64,000 bases of DNA from Massilia varians. GTDB lineage: Bacteria; Pseudomonadota; Gammaproteobacteria; Burkholderiales; Burkholderiaceae_D. This document shows, one piece after another, positions 45,657 to 54,732 of this stretch. The first letter of the stretch is position 1. Every line of letters begins with the position of its first letter. The stretch lies in the NCBI RefSeq assembly GCF_027923905.1, contig NZ_AP026966.1, forward strand, positions 4,775,001 through 4,839,000, given 5' to 3'. Both the position numbers and the translations under genes were made by a program. The notes under the pieces are model-generated. The model saw only the letters and a program-made list of their open reading frames with translations, searched no databases and had not been told where the DNA came from.

Positions 45657-47717
45657 ATGCCCTCTTCCCTCTCCCGATCACTGGCGCGTTCGCGCAGGCT
45701 CGTGCTCGCCACGGCGATGTGCATGGTCTCGGGCTTCGCCAGCGGCGCGCAGGCGCAGGCGCAGGCGGCCCCGTCCGAGGGGCTGGCAGGGCAGCTCGCG
45801 GAAATCCGTGAACTCAACAAATATGTTCCCCAGCGCGCCTTGCCGCGCCTGCTCGCGATCGAGCAGGAAGGGCGCGCCGCGCCGCTCGAACTGCGCGCCG
45901 AGTTCCTCAACCAGCTGGCCAATGGCTACGATGGCGTGGGCAAGCTCGCCGAAGCCGGCGCCGCCGCCGACGAACTGGTGGCGCTCGGCCGCCGGCACGA
46001 CAACAAGGTGGTGCTGGCCAAGGGCCTGCTGCGCAAGGGCTACATGGCTTACCGCCGTTCGGAACTGACCGAATCGCACCGCCTCATCCGGGAAGCCGAG
46101 CAGCTGGCCCAGGCCACCGATGACATCAACCTGAGGGTGCGGGCGAGCATTTCCTCGGGCGACACCTTTGCCGAGGAAGGCAACTTCCCGAAGGCGCTCG
46201 AGCGCCTGCAGCTTGCGGCGGCGCTGGCGCGCAAGCACGGCGACCCGACCCAGATCGTCATGTCCCTCAATGCCCTGATCGGACTGTATTCGCAGATGCG
46301 CGAGTACGACAAGGGCTTCGAGGCGCTGGACGAAGCCCTGGGCGCCGCGAAAAAAACGAATTCCCCGGGCCGCATGGCGACCCTGAAACATGCCGAATAC
46401 CTCCTCGCGGCCGGCGCCGGCCAGTACCGGCGCGGCCTGAAGGCGCTGCTCGAGGGCCTGGCCATCGAGCGCAGCATCGGGGCCGATGCGATGGCCGCCT
46501 ATTCGCTGGTCAACCTGGCCGACTGCTACCTCAAGCTGCACGACTACCGCAACGCGGCGCTGTATGCCGAGCAGACCATCGGCGCGGCGCGCGCACTGAA
46601 CGACGCCGGACTGGAAGCCACCGCGCGCATGAACCTGGGCCAGGCCTATCTCGCCCTGGGCCGGCTGGAAGAAGGCAAGCGCCATATCGAGGCCGGCATG
46701 CGGGCCTACGAGAACCTGGGCGACCAGCCGCAGCTGCAGGCGGTGCTGGTGGAGTACGGCCAGGCGCTCGAGCGCGCCGGCGACCTGGCCGGGGCGCTGC
46801 GCGCCTACCACCGCGAACGCAGGATTTCGAACGAATTGTTCGAAAAACGCCGCCAGCGCGCCGTGCTCGACCTGCAGCAGAAATACGAAACCGACAAGAA
46901 GCTGCGCGAGATCGAACTGCTGCGCAGCGAGAACCAGGTCAGCCACCTGCAGCAGCGCGTCTGGTGGCTGCTGGCGGCGGTATTCGCCCTGGCCTCGGTC
47001 GTGGTCGGCCTGCTGTACCGCAAGGTGCGCCAGGCCAACGCCAAGCTCTACGCAAAGAACAAGGAGCTCAAGCAGCAGAGCGTGCGCGATCCGCTGACCG
47101 GGCTGTACAACCGCCGCCACTTCCTCGACTACATGCGCGCGCGGCCGCAGCCGGACCTGCAGGCCGCCGCCGCCGAGCAGTGCGGCGCCCTGTTCCTGCT
47201 GGACGTCGACCACTTCAAGCACATCAACGACACCTGGGGCCACGCGGCGGGCGACGCGGTGCTGACGGCGATTTCCGCCAGCCTGCGCGAGATCCTGCGC
47301 GAGACCGACATGATCGTGCGCTGGGGCGGCGAGGAATTCCTGGCCTTCCTGCCGGCGATCCCGCGGAGCGGCCTGGACGAGGTGGCGCAGCGCATCCTGG
47401 CCGGCGTGTCGGCGGTGAGCATCGCGCACGGCGGCCAGACCCTGGGCGTGAACGTGTCGATCGGCTTCGCACCCTTCCCGCTGAGCTGCGGCGGGGTCCT
47501 GCTGCCGTGGGAACGCGCGGTCAATCTGGTGGACATGGCGCTCTACCTGGCCAAGGCGCACGGACGCAACCGGGCCTATGGCGTGCAGGGCTTCGGCGAT
47601 GCGTCGCAGGTCTGCGTGGAGGAGATCGAGCGCAACCTCGAGCAGGCCTGGCGCAAGGGGCAGGTCAGGATGTCGGTGGTGCCGGGGCTGCAGCAGGATT
47701 GTCGCGCCAGCGCGTGA
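45657..47717 (+). CDS. TPR-containing membrane diguanylate cyclase (GGDEF)
   Basis: 686 residues from the ATG at 45657 (MPSSLSRSLARSRR). The signal peptide is residues 1-37. There is a periplasmic TPR array (about 60-385; for example GADAMAAYSLVNLADCYLKL), a coiled coil (about 390-435), one transmembrane helix (VWWLLAAVFALASVVVGLLY, about 440-460) and a GGDEF domain (about 480-650). The active-site motif GGEEF is at 557-561 and the inhibitory I-site RETD at 548-551, so it should make cyclic di-GMP with product inhibition. Periplasmic TPR sensing is inferred. A TATAAT box at 45594-45599 is a likely promoter element. Confidence 0.92.
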   Translation: MPSSLSRSLARSRRLVLATAMCMVSGFASGAQAQAQAAPSEGLAGQLAEIRELNKYVPQRALPRLLAIEQEGRAAPLELRAEFLNQLANGYDGVGKLAEAGAAADELVALGRRHDNKVVLAKGLLRKGYMAYRRSELTESHRLIREAEQLAQATDDINLRVRASISSGDTFAEEGNFPKALERLQLAAALARKHGDPTQIVMSLNALIGLYSQMREYDKGFEALDEALGAAKKTNSPGRMATLKHAEYLLAAGAGQYRRGLKALLEGLAIERSIGADAMAAYSLVNLADCYLKLHDYRNAALYAEQTIGAARALNDAGLEATARMNLGQAYLALGRLEEGKRHIEAGMRAYENLGDQPQLQAVLVEYGQALERAGDLAGALRAYHRERRISNELFEKRRQRAVLDLQQKYETDKKLREIELLRSENQVSHLQQRVWWLLAAVFALASVVVGLLYRKVRQANAKLYAKNKELKQQSVRDPLTGLYNRRHFLDYMRARPQPDLQAAAAEQCGALFLLDVDHFKHINDTWGHAAGDAVLTAISASLREILRETDMIVRWGGEEFLAFLPAIPRSGLDEVAQRILAGVSAVSIAHGGQTLGVNVSIGFAPFPLSCGGVLLPWERAVNLVDMALYLAKAHGRNRAYGVQGFGDASQVCVEEIERNLEQAWRKGQVRMSVVPGLQQDCRASA

Positions 47718-47719
47718 TA

Positions 47720-47801
47720 TATGCACCATTGCAATACCCGCATCGGCTGACGGGATTACCTATGCACCGCTGCAATGCCTGCCGGCGCTGAACGCGCGGC
47801 C
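47720..47801. repeat. Two imperfect 41-bp tandem units after the GGDEF gene
   Basis: TATGCACCATTGCAAT (47720) and TATGCACCGCTGCAAT (47761) begin two 41-bp units that diverge toward their ends. The second unit ends TGAACGCGCGGCC, resembling the right internal arm of the five intergenic repeats, with the hairpin missing. Confidence 0.35.
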
Positions 47802-47822
47802 TACGACACCGTGCCGCTCCGC

Positions 47823-48119
47823 TTAATCGACCGCGTCCTGGATTTTCTCGCCGGCGTCTTCCACCTTCTTGCCGACTTTCTCGGTAGCCCGCTTCAGGCC
47901 GCCCTTGGCGTCACGGGTCGCATCCACGACCTTCTCGCGCGCCTCTTCGGTCGCACGGTCGACCTTGGCCAGTTCCTGGTCCACCTGGCGCGAGACCTTC
48001 GCGCCGGCCTCGTCCAGCGCCTTGCCGGCGCGCTGGGCCGGCCCCATCGCGTCTTCGTCACGGCTGCAGCCTGCCAGCGCGGCAAGCAGCAGCAGCGTGC
48101 CCAACATGCTCGTCTTCAT
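47823..48119 (-). CDS. Small helical lipoprotein
   Basis: 98 residues. Signal peptide with lipobox LAGC (MKTSMLGTLLLLAALAGCSR), so it should be lipidated on Cys18. The mature part is a long charged amphipathic helix or coiled coil (ALDEAGAKVSRQVDQELAKV, GLKRATEKVGKKVEDAGEKI), resembling YtxH/apolipoprotein-like stress lipoproteins. It lies 80 bp behind the zinc-ribbon membrane protein on the same strand and could be the last gene of the tubulin-like operon. The gap is larger than the others, so membership is uncertain. Confidence 0.7.
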   Translation of the reverse strand: MKTSMLGTLLLLAALAGCSRDEDAMGPAQRAGKALDEAGAKVSRQVDQELAKVDRATEEAREKVVDATRDAKGGLKRATEKVGKKVEDAGEKIQDAVD

Positions 48120-48199
48120 GCCTGACTCCCCCTGTCTGCTTGCCGTCCAGCATACACCGGCGCCGAAAAACGTGGCTGACGCTTGGCGCGGATAGCCGC

Positions 48200-49042
48200 T
48201 CACTCGTTGCGGGTGGGATCGGCCAGCGGGTGTTCGCGTTCGTCGACGATCTCCAGCCGCAGGGCGCGGGTCTGCTCGTCCTCGCCCCAGCGCCTGGTGA
48301 ACACGGCCAGCCGGGCCAGTGCCTTGTCATAGGCGCGCGCACGCCGCAGTTTCTTGATGGCGCCGCTGGCATCGGCCCAGGCGCTGGCGCGCTGCTCGGC
48401 GCGGGTGCAGTCCGCGGACGCCTTGTTGAGCGACTGCTGCACCTGGCGCAGCTGTTCGGGCGTGGCGCGGGTGTTGCGCAGGGCGATCAGTTCGTCCTGG
48501 GCGTCGCGCGCCTTGCAATCGACCGCCAGCGCCACCGCCCGCTCCATGCGCCGCTCGATACGGCTGCCCTCGGGACGTACCGCCATCCAGATCAGCCACA
48601 AGGCCAGCAGCGCGGCGATCCACCAGCGCAGCCGGATCGGGGCGCGCCGCGGCGGCGCCGCTCCCGCCGCCGCTCCCGCCGCGGCACGGCCGACGCTGGG
48701 CGGCGGCGGGATGCCGCGTCCGGCCTGCGGCTGCGCTGGCGGCTGCGCCGGCCGCTGGGCTTGCGGCTGCGCTGGCGTCCCTGCCCCCATCGCCGCAGCG
48801 GCCGCCGGGTTCGGGAGCGGCGGCGCGGTCGGCGCCGGCGTCGGGGCGGCCGTCGGGGCCGGCGGCGGTGCGGCCGTCGGCGCCGCCGCCGGCGGTTTGG
48901 CCAGCACCGGCGCCATGGGCTGGGCGGCCTGCTGCGCCGTGCCGCACCATGGACAGAAATTCACCCGCCTCGGCATCAGGCGCCCGCAGTGCGGGCCGAT
49001 GCAGCGGTAGACCGCGTCGTCTTGCACCATGCCGTCCTTCAT
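48200..49042 (-). CDS. Zinc-ribbon membrane protein with long proline-rich linker (tubulin-like operon)
   Basis: 280 residues; the ATG overlaps the TGA of the tubulin-like gene (ATGA). A zinc ribbon lies at the N terminus (C14-x4-C19 and C30-P-W-C33). A Pro/Ala/Thr-rich linker (about 40-132) includes IPPPPSVGR. One transmembrane helix (WWIAALLALWLIWMAV, about 140-155) precedes a charged helical C-terminal domain (about 160-280, ERRMERAVALAVDCKARDAQ). N-terminal part is likely cytoplasmic, C-terminal part periplasmic. The linker is a natural ligand for the GYF_2-like domain of the neighbour. No known family recognised for the whole protein. Confidence 0.78.
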   Translation of the reverse strand: MKDGMVQDDAVYRCIGPHCGRLMPRRVNFCPWCGTAQQAAQPMAPVLAKPPAAAPTAAPPPAPTAAPTPAPTAPPLPNPAAAAAMGAGTPAQPQAQRPAQPPAQPQAGRGIPPPPSVGRAAAGAAAGAAPPRRAPIRLRWWIAALLALWLIWMAVRPEGSRIERRMERAVALAVDCKARDAQDELIALRNTRATPEQLRQVQQSLNKASADCTRAEQRASAWADASGAIKKLRRARAYDKALARLAVFTRRWGEDEQTRALRLEIVDEREHPLADPTRNE

Positions 49043-52000
49043 TCGGGGTCCGGAATGCCGTCGCTCCTGCCCGGAACGTCGTCCGGGTCGGGAATAGCAT
49101 CGCCCAGCAGCGCCGCCAGTTCCGGCAGCGCGCCGACCGTGCTCCACTTGTCCAGCCTCGGGTTCCAGGCCATGTTCCAGGCGCGCGTCGCGCCGTCGAT
49201 CTCGCCGCGCGCCGCCTGGCGCGCGATCTCGTCGATGGTAAAGGGGCCGCGCTGGGCGCTCTGCACGAACAGCTTGTAGCGCGGCCCGTCCGCCAGCGTG
49301 CCGCCATGCACCGCCGGCGCGGCCTTGGCCAGCGCCACCGGCGCCGCGGCGCGCCCCTGCAGCACCGCGCTGGCATGCGCGTCGCTGTGCAGGTACTGCG
49401 GCAGGATCACGCGCTTGTCCACCGGCCGCTCGACTTCCCAGCTGTAGGCGTCGCTGGCGGAATCCGGCACCGCCTCGGTCCACCCCTGGATGCCGGCGAG
49501 CGCGGTCTCGATCTGGCTGGGCGACAGCGTCGGGTCGAGCGCGGCGGCGCGCCGGATCCACCCGTCGTACAGGCGCCGCGCCGTGATGTTCGGCAGCGAG
49601 GGCGACGGCAGCTGGGCGCCGGTCTCGTCCACCTCCAGGCGCGGCTCGTAGACGCGCAGCTGGTAGTAGCGCATCAGGGCCGCCAGCAGCACCAGTTGAT
49701 GCGGCCCCACGTTGGCCAGGCGCTGGCGCACGGCGCCAATCACCCCGTCGCGGTAGTACGGCGGCAGCCCATTGGAACGGACCGCGAACTCGTTGCCGAT
49801 CTGGAGCCACTCGCCTGAACCCGGTTCGACCTCGAACAGGTACTGGCCGCGCGGCTGGAAGCTGGCCTCGCGGTCGCCCAGGTCGGCCTTGCGGCGGATG
49901 ACGCCGAGCGCGATCGCCTGCAGGAACCACTCGTAGTCGTCGGCCAGGCGGTTCAGTTCATCCATCGAAGGCGAGAGCGGATGGCGAAAGCGCGTGGCGT
50001 CGAAGTGCAGGTGGGTCGGGATCTTGGGGTTCTCGATCTGGTACGAGGCGCGCCAGGTCGGCAGGCCGCGCAGCACGGTCATCGGGTAGCCCGACAGCTC
50101 GATGTAGCACACCGCCTTGCCGGAAATCCCCGTGTTGACGACCGACAGCAGGTCGCCGTGGAAGTAGCCGGTGGGTACGGCGGCGCGCAGCTCGCCCTCC
50201 ATCTTGCGCCAGGCGCTCACGTCGCCGACGCCGATGAAGCACTTGAACTGGTCGGCATTCGGCGTGAATTCGGCCGAGAAGCGCGCGTTCACCCAGGGCA
50301 TGGCGCTGCGGATCCACTCGGCGAATACGCGCTGGCGTTCCTGCGGGCTCATGCTGGACAAGCGCTCCAGCAGCGGATCGACCGGCTCCGGCTGCTCCAG
50401 CTCCTGGGTCGACAGCTGCAGCTGGGCGCGGCGGAACAGCTTGAGCAGCAGGTCGGCGCGCAGGCGTTCGTCGCCCAGTTGCGGGAACAGGCGCGCCGAG
50501 CCGCCGAATTCCAGCAGCACTTCCTCGCTCCAGCTGCTGACGTCGCTGCTGAGCCTTACCGGCGGCGGCAGCGTATCGCTGGCCAGCTTGATGTAGGTGG
50601 CGTGCTCCTGGCGCGCATCGGCGCGCAGTTGGCTGATGCGCTGGTCGGCGGCCGCCAGCATGGCCCCGACCATCCGCCGGCCTTCCTGGAATTCGCCGGC
50701 GATGCCGGTCCACTGGGCATTGCCGTGCTCGTCGGGCGCCTGCGGCTCGCCCAGCCAGGCCGACATGTTGCGCATCACCTCGATCGACTGGTTGGCGGCG
50801 ACCGCCAGCAGGTGGAAGCGCAGATAGTCGGCGATGTCGCGCTTGAGGTGGTTCATGACTTCGCGCGCCTGCGGCTCCTTGCCGAACAGGCGGCCGGCGG
50901 CCTGCGACAGGTTGTTCAGCGATTCCTCCACCTGGCGCGTGCGCAGCGCGTCGCGGATGTCGCGGTAGCGGCGGCCATTGCGCTCGGCATTGGCGATGTC
51001 GCGCTGCGACAGGCGCGCCTTGACCTGCTCCAGCAGCGACAGCACGAATTCCAGGCCGCCCTGCTTGCGGTCGTCCAGCAGGGCATACAGGCGCTCGCGC
51101 ACGCGGGTCTTCTGGCGCGCCGTGACCTCGCCCGTGTGGCGCTTGATGCGGTCTTCGCTGGTCTCGGCGGTGGCGCCGGCCTCGCGGATGGCGTCGCGCT
51201 CCAGCTGCGGCAGGAGTTCGGCCACCTTCTCGCGCCACTGGCGGATGTCGTAGGAGGCCATGATGCGGTCGACTTCCAGCTGCACCTTGCTCTCGACGCG
51301 CTCGAGCAGCAGGCGCCCGTCCTTGTCCAGCAGGAGGGTGCCGGTGAGCGCATATTCCGGGAAGGGCGTGACGTCCACGGTGCCCTTGCGGAAATCCGGG
51401 AAGATGTCGAAGGGGCGCTCGGCCATGTCCATCTGCTCGCGCATGAAGCTGTCGCGCTCCTGGTCGCCGGCGCGCCGCGCATTGCCGTCGCTCCCGGCGA
51501 GACCAAAGAAGGCCTTCACCATCAGCCCGGCTAGCTCGTAGGCGCGGATGTCGTCGCGCAGGCTCTGCTGGGTGTCGAGCACGGCCTGGCCGAAGGCCGA
51601 GTACACCTTCGAGTAGGACAGGCGCATGTCGCCGAAGCGCTGCTCGGGCACGCGCGGGTTGTAGGGGCCCAGCTTGTGCTGCTGCTGGTTGACCGCCACC
51701 GAGCGCTTGCGGTTGGCGAAATCGGCCGACGCGAAATCTTCGAACAGGGTGTCGGCCACCATCTGGTACACGTCCTTCACGTCCAGCGTGGCCTTGTTGG
51801 CGAGGTTGGCGGTGTCGACGAAGTACACGTCGTCGTAGGGCGCGCCGCGGCCCGTGATGCTGTCCGGGTCCATCCAGTGGACCTGCGCGTTCATGTCGCG
51901 CATCGCGGTCTCCAGCTCCATCAGGGTGGCGTAGGCATTGGCCTCGGTGCGCTCCTTGTTGGCCTTGGCGAAGCCGCCCGGCATCAGGAGCACCAGGTCG

Positions 52001-52704
52001 ACCTGGCTGTCCGATACTTCCTGACGCGCGATGGCTTTCGACAGCCAGCCCAGGTCCAGCACGCTGCCGGCGCCGGTGCCGCCGGCGCAGGAGGCAATGA
52101 CGACGATGCGGAACTTCGAGGTGTCGACCTGCAGGCCGAGGCGCTGGTAGTTCTCCTTGCGCTCGATGCCGGCATTGCTGCCCAGGGAATTCAGTGCGCC
52201 CTTGATGCGTCCCCTCAGCTTGGGGTACTTGTCGAACAGGTAGAGCCGCGCCAGGGCGCGGATCTGGCCCGCCCCTTTCGAGGGGTCGATGCCGAGCGAA
52301 CGCAGCTTTTTCGGGCGCAGCGGCATCCAGCTTTCGATCAAGGGGAAGCGCGCCAGGCTGTCGTCGGACTCGTGGTACTGCGGCAGGTCGAGCGGTTCGA
52401 CCAGACGCTCTTCGTCGGTCAGCTTGACCAGTTCGTACCAGGGATCGGTGCGCTGCGACTTGCCTTCGTCGATGATCGCGTTATTGTCCAGGTCGAAGTG
52501 CAGGAAGCGCGCCACCGGGAAGTCGGCGATCGACTCCACGCGCGTGGGGTTGTGCCGGTTCCAGACCGCCGACAGGATGCGGCGGCGGATGCGCATCATG
52601 ACTTCCATGCCGGTGCCGCCGGCGCCGATGAACAGCGTCGGGCGCAGGTCGACTTTTAACTCTGCCTTGGCGTTCAGGGCTGCTGGGTTGGGAAAATCTG
52701 CCAT
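49039..52704 (-). CDS. Tubulin/FtsZ-superfamily-like protein with C-terminal GYF_2-like domain
   Basis: 1221 residues. N-terminal phosphate-binding strand LFIGAGGTGMEV (GAGGTG 27-32) and CAGGTGAGS (206-214), the counterpart of the tubulin signature GGTGSG, with typical spacing. DVYFVDTANLANK and long helices follow. This fits the Tub_2 (tubulin-like) family that comparative genomics has linked to membrane remodelling. The middle (about 450-1100) is helical and mixed. Residues about 1143-1200 (YKLFVQSAQRGPFTIDEIAR, W, PEL) match a GYF_2 domain, which binds proline-rich peptides. No membrane helix, so it is cytoplasmic. Central gene of the operon. GTP binding and filament formation are predicted, not shown. 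Confidence 0.85.
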   Translation of the reverse strand: MADFPNPAALNAKAELKVDLRPTLFIGAGGTGMEVMMRIRRRILSAVWNRHNPTRVESIADFPVARFLHFDLDNNAIIDEGKSQRTDPWYELVKLTDEERLVEPLDLPQYHESDDSLARFPLIESWMPLRPKKLRSLGIDPSKGAGQIRALARLYLFDKYPKLRGRIKGALNSLGSNAGIERKENYQRLGLQVDTSKFRIVVIASCAGGTGAGSVLDLGWLSKAIARQEVSDSQVDLVLLMPGGFAKANKERTEANAYATLMELETAMRDMNAQVHWMDPDSITGRGAPYDDVYFVDTANLANKATLDVKDVYQMVADTLFEDFASADFANRKRSVAVNQQQHKLGPYNPRVPEQRFGDMRLSYSKVYSAFGQAVLDTQQSLRDDIRAYELAGLMVKAFFGLAGSDGNARRAGDQERDSFMREQMDMAERPFDIFPDFRKGTVDVTPFPEYALTGTLLLDKDGRLLLERVESKVQLEVDRIMASYDIRQWREKVAELLPQLERDAIREAGATAETSEDRIKRHTGEVTARQKTRVRERLYALLDDRKQGGLEFVLSLLEQVKARLSQRDIANAERNGRRYRDIRDALRTRQVEESLNNLSQAAGRLFGKEPQAREVMNHLKRDIADYLRFHLLAVAANQSIEVMRNMSAWLGEPQAPDEHGNAQWTGIAGEFQEGRRMVGAMLAAADQRISQLRADARQEHATYIKLASDTLPPPVRLSSDVSSWSEEVLLEFGGSARLFPQLGDERLRADLLLKLFRRAQLQLSTQELEQPEPVDPLLERLSSMSPQERQRVFAEWIRSAMPWVNARFSAEFTPNADQFKCFIGVGDVSAWRKMEGELRAAVPTGYFHGDLLSVVNTGISGKAVCYIELSGYPMTVLRGLPTWRASYQIENPKIPTHLHFDATRFRHPLSPSMDELNRLADDYEWFLQAIALGVIRRKADLGDREASFQPRGQYLFEVEPGSGEWLQIGNEFAVRSNGLPPYYRDGVIGAVRQRLANVGPHQLVLLAALMRYYQLRVYEPRLEVDETGAQLPSPSLPNITARRLYDGWIRRAAALDPTLSPSQIETALAGIQGWTEAVPDSASDAYSWEVERPVDKRVILPQYLHSDAHASAVLQGRAAAPVALAKAAPAVHGGTLADGPRYKLFVQSAQRGPFTIDEIARQAARGEIDGATRAWNMAWNPRLDKWSTVGALPELAALLGDAIPDPDDVPGRSDGIPDPE

Positions 52705-52732
52705 GTCGTTCTCTTTGCTCAGTGTGATGCTG

Positions 52733-53191
52733 TTACCTGCGGCCGATGAACAGGGCCGCGACCAGCGCCACCAGGCCCACCGCCACCAGGGGGCCGGTGA
52801 CGGCGAAGGTCAGGAATTTGCTGGCATTGATGATGGCCAGGACCGCCGCGGCCGACAGGAAACCCAGGCCGACGAACAGCAGCCAGCCGGCGCTGCCCGC
52901 CGAGGAAGGCGCGACGCGCCGCACCACCAGGTGGTGCACGTAGGCGTTGCGCACGAAGAAGTACACCACCAGCAGGATCACGAACACCACCGCGCCGATC
53001 GCCAGGTCGCGCGTCGAGGTGTCGGTGGCTGCTACCGGCGCGCTGGTGGTCCCGGGCACCACCTCGATCGGACGGTTGGCAGTGTCCGGCTGGGTCTGGG
53101 GCAGCGTGTCCTGGGGCGCAGCCGAATCCTCGGGCAGCTTGAAGCCGGGATCAGCGGGCGTCGGGGCGCTGGGTGCGTGGGTGCCTTGCAT
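52733..53191 (-). CDS. Small membrane protein of the tubulin-like operon
   Basis: 152 residues. A soluble, Pro/Thr-rich N-terminal segment (about 1-60) is followed by three hydrophobic helices (about 62-80 AIGAVVFVILLVVYFFV, 101-121 and 126-148) and a basic end (FIGRR). AAGGA precedes the ATG. It lies 28 bp upstream of the tubulin-like gene and 38 bp downstream of the vWA-like gene. No family recognised. Possible role as membrane scaffold between the secreted and cytoplasmic components; this is inference. Confidence 0.75.
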   Translation of the reverse strand: MQGTHAPSAPTPADPGFKLPEDSAAPQDTLPQTQPDTANRPIEVVPGTTSAPVAATDTSTRDLAIGAVVFVILLVVYFFVRNAYVHHLVVRRVAPSSAGSAGWLLFVGLGFLSAAAVLAIINASKFLTFAVTGPLVAVGLVALVAALFIGRR

Positions 53192-53229
53192 GGTGAATCC
53201 TTTCTTCTTGTTTATTGTTAAAAACTAGA

Positions 53230-54732
53230 TCAACGTCCGAGCCGGACCTGCGCTCCCTCACGCAGGTCGAGCAACTGGTGGCCGAACAAGGTCGTCTTGA
53301 GCATCGCCACCTGGGCGCCGGCCTTGTCGTAGATCGGTTGCGTGGTGCCGGGGCGGGCGCGCATGGTGCGCAGCTCGTCCTCGACCGTGACCTGGGCCAC
53401 GCGCGGCCGGCCGTAGGCCCAGGCGGCGGCGCCGGCCGCGGCCAGCAAGGCTGCGGCCAGGCCGCCGAGGGCCGCCAGCGGCCCCATGCCGTAGTGGACC
53501 CGCACTTCGAGCGGCAGCACCGCGGTCGATGCCCGCACGGTCGCGGGCGGCGTGAAGATGTCGGGCAGCGGGTCGCCCGGGAACAGCGCCGCCATGCGCT
53601 CGCGGAAGTCCTGCGACAAGGCGAGGCGCTGGTTCGCCAGGTGCAGCTCGATGCGGCCCGGCAGCACGTAGGCCGATCCGGCCGACTTGAGCGCCGCCAT
53701 CGACCATTTGTCGGGCAGCTGCGCCACCGGCAGCTGCATCGTCGAGCCGAGCGGCAGCGGCTTGCCCGGCGCCAGGTTCTCCACCCGGCTGCTGGCCAGC
53801 CGGATGGGGCGGTCCTCGCCGCCGAGCATCGAGCGCGCGCCCAGCGTGGCCGAGACGATGGTGTACGGGTACATCGCATTCTCGAGATTCCAACGCACGC
53901 TGGCCCTGGGGGTGCGCGCATCCGGGTCGACGTCGGCGCGCAGGGCGCCGCCCGGCGCCTGCGAGAACGATACGCCCGGCGCATCTTCCACCTGGGCCGG
54001 GCTGAGTCGCACGGTGTCGCGGTCGAGGGGTTTCAGGCGCGCCGGCTGCTCGGTGATCACGCGGGCGATGCGGCCGGAGACCAGCAGGCCGTCGAGCGCG
54101 CGGCTGCCCTCCTTGCCGACCGCGAAGGCATACACCATCAGGCCGTTGGCCTGGTAGTGCTTGCCCTGGACCGGCATGCGCAGCGGGAAAGCCACCACCT
54201 TGTCGATCGCCTCTCCCTTGTGGATCAGCGCATAGAATTCGCGGTTGCGCGCGGCCGTGGCCTGGTCGTTGTTCGGGCTGTTGCGGTTATTGGTCACCAG
54301 CCAGACGATGCCCGGCTTGCCGTTCAATGCCATCGTGATGGCCGCCCGCACGGCTTCGCCGAGGTCGGTGTCGGCCAACGCGTTGCTGTTCGGCTTGCGC
54401 GCGGTATCCAGGTCCGCCAGCGCGCCGTTCACCCGGCTGCGTACCGGCTTGTCGTCGGCCTTGAGCGACAGCAGCGCTTTCGGTGAGGGCGCGCCGGGCC
54501 GCGACTGGTTGAAAGCGGCCAGCACCAGCGCGTCGCCGGGCTGCACGACGGCGCCCGCCAGCGCGCCGACGAGCGGCTTGAACTGGCTCTTCGGATCGCT
54601 GTAGAAGGGCTCCATCCAGCCCGAGTTCTGCACCAGGAGAATGTGCGACGTCGCATGCGGCGTCGCCCATGCGCCCGCCATGACGAACAGCGCCGCCAGC
54701 GCGGCAAGACCATGCTTGATCAGCGCCCTCAT
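53230..54732 (-). CDS. Exported vWA-like protein with C-terminal membrane anchor
   Basis: 500 residues from the ATG at 54732, which overlaps the upstream gene's TGA (ATGA). Signal peptide 1-24. The first domain (about 28-215) has a Rossmann pattern like von Willebrand A domains: HILLVQNSGWMEPFYSD, ALVLAAFNQS, KPGIVWLVTNNRNS. The metal-site motif DxSxS appears as xNSGW, so classical MIDAS metal binding is doubtful. A beta-rich middle (about 220-415) precedes one transmembrane helix (about 418-440) and a small cytoplasmic tail (about 441-500, FHA-like beta pattern possible). Most of the protein should be periplasmic. Confidence 0.72.
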   Translation of the reverse strand: MRALIKHGLAALAALFVMAGAWATPHATSHILLVQNSGWMEPFYSDPKSQFKPLVGALAGAVVQPGDALVLAAFNQSRPGAPSPKALLSLKADDKPVRSRVNGALADLDTARKPNSNALADTDLGEAVRAAITMALNGKPGIVWLVTNNRNSPNNDQATAARNREFYALIHKGEAIDKVVAFPLRMPVQGKHYQANGLMVYAFAVGKEGSRALDGLLVSGRIARVITEQPARLKPLDRDTVRLSPAQVEDAPGVSFSQAPGGALRADVDPDARTPRASVRWNLENAMYPYTIVSATLGARSMLGGEDRPIRLASSRVENLAPGKPLPLGSTMQLPVAQLPDKWSMAALKSAGSAYVLPGRIELHLANQRLALSQDFRERMAALFPGDPLPDIFTPPATVRASTAVLPLEVRVHYGMGPLAALGGLAAALLAAAGAAAWAYGRPRVAQVTVEDELRTMRARPGTTQPIYDKAGAQVAMLKTTLFGHQLLDLREGAQVRLGR

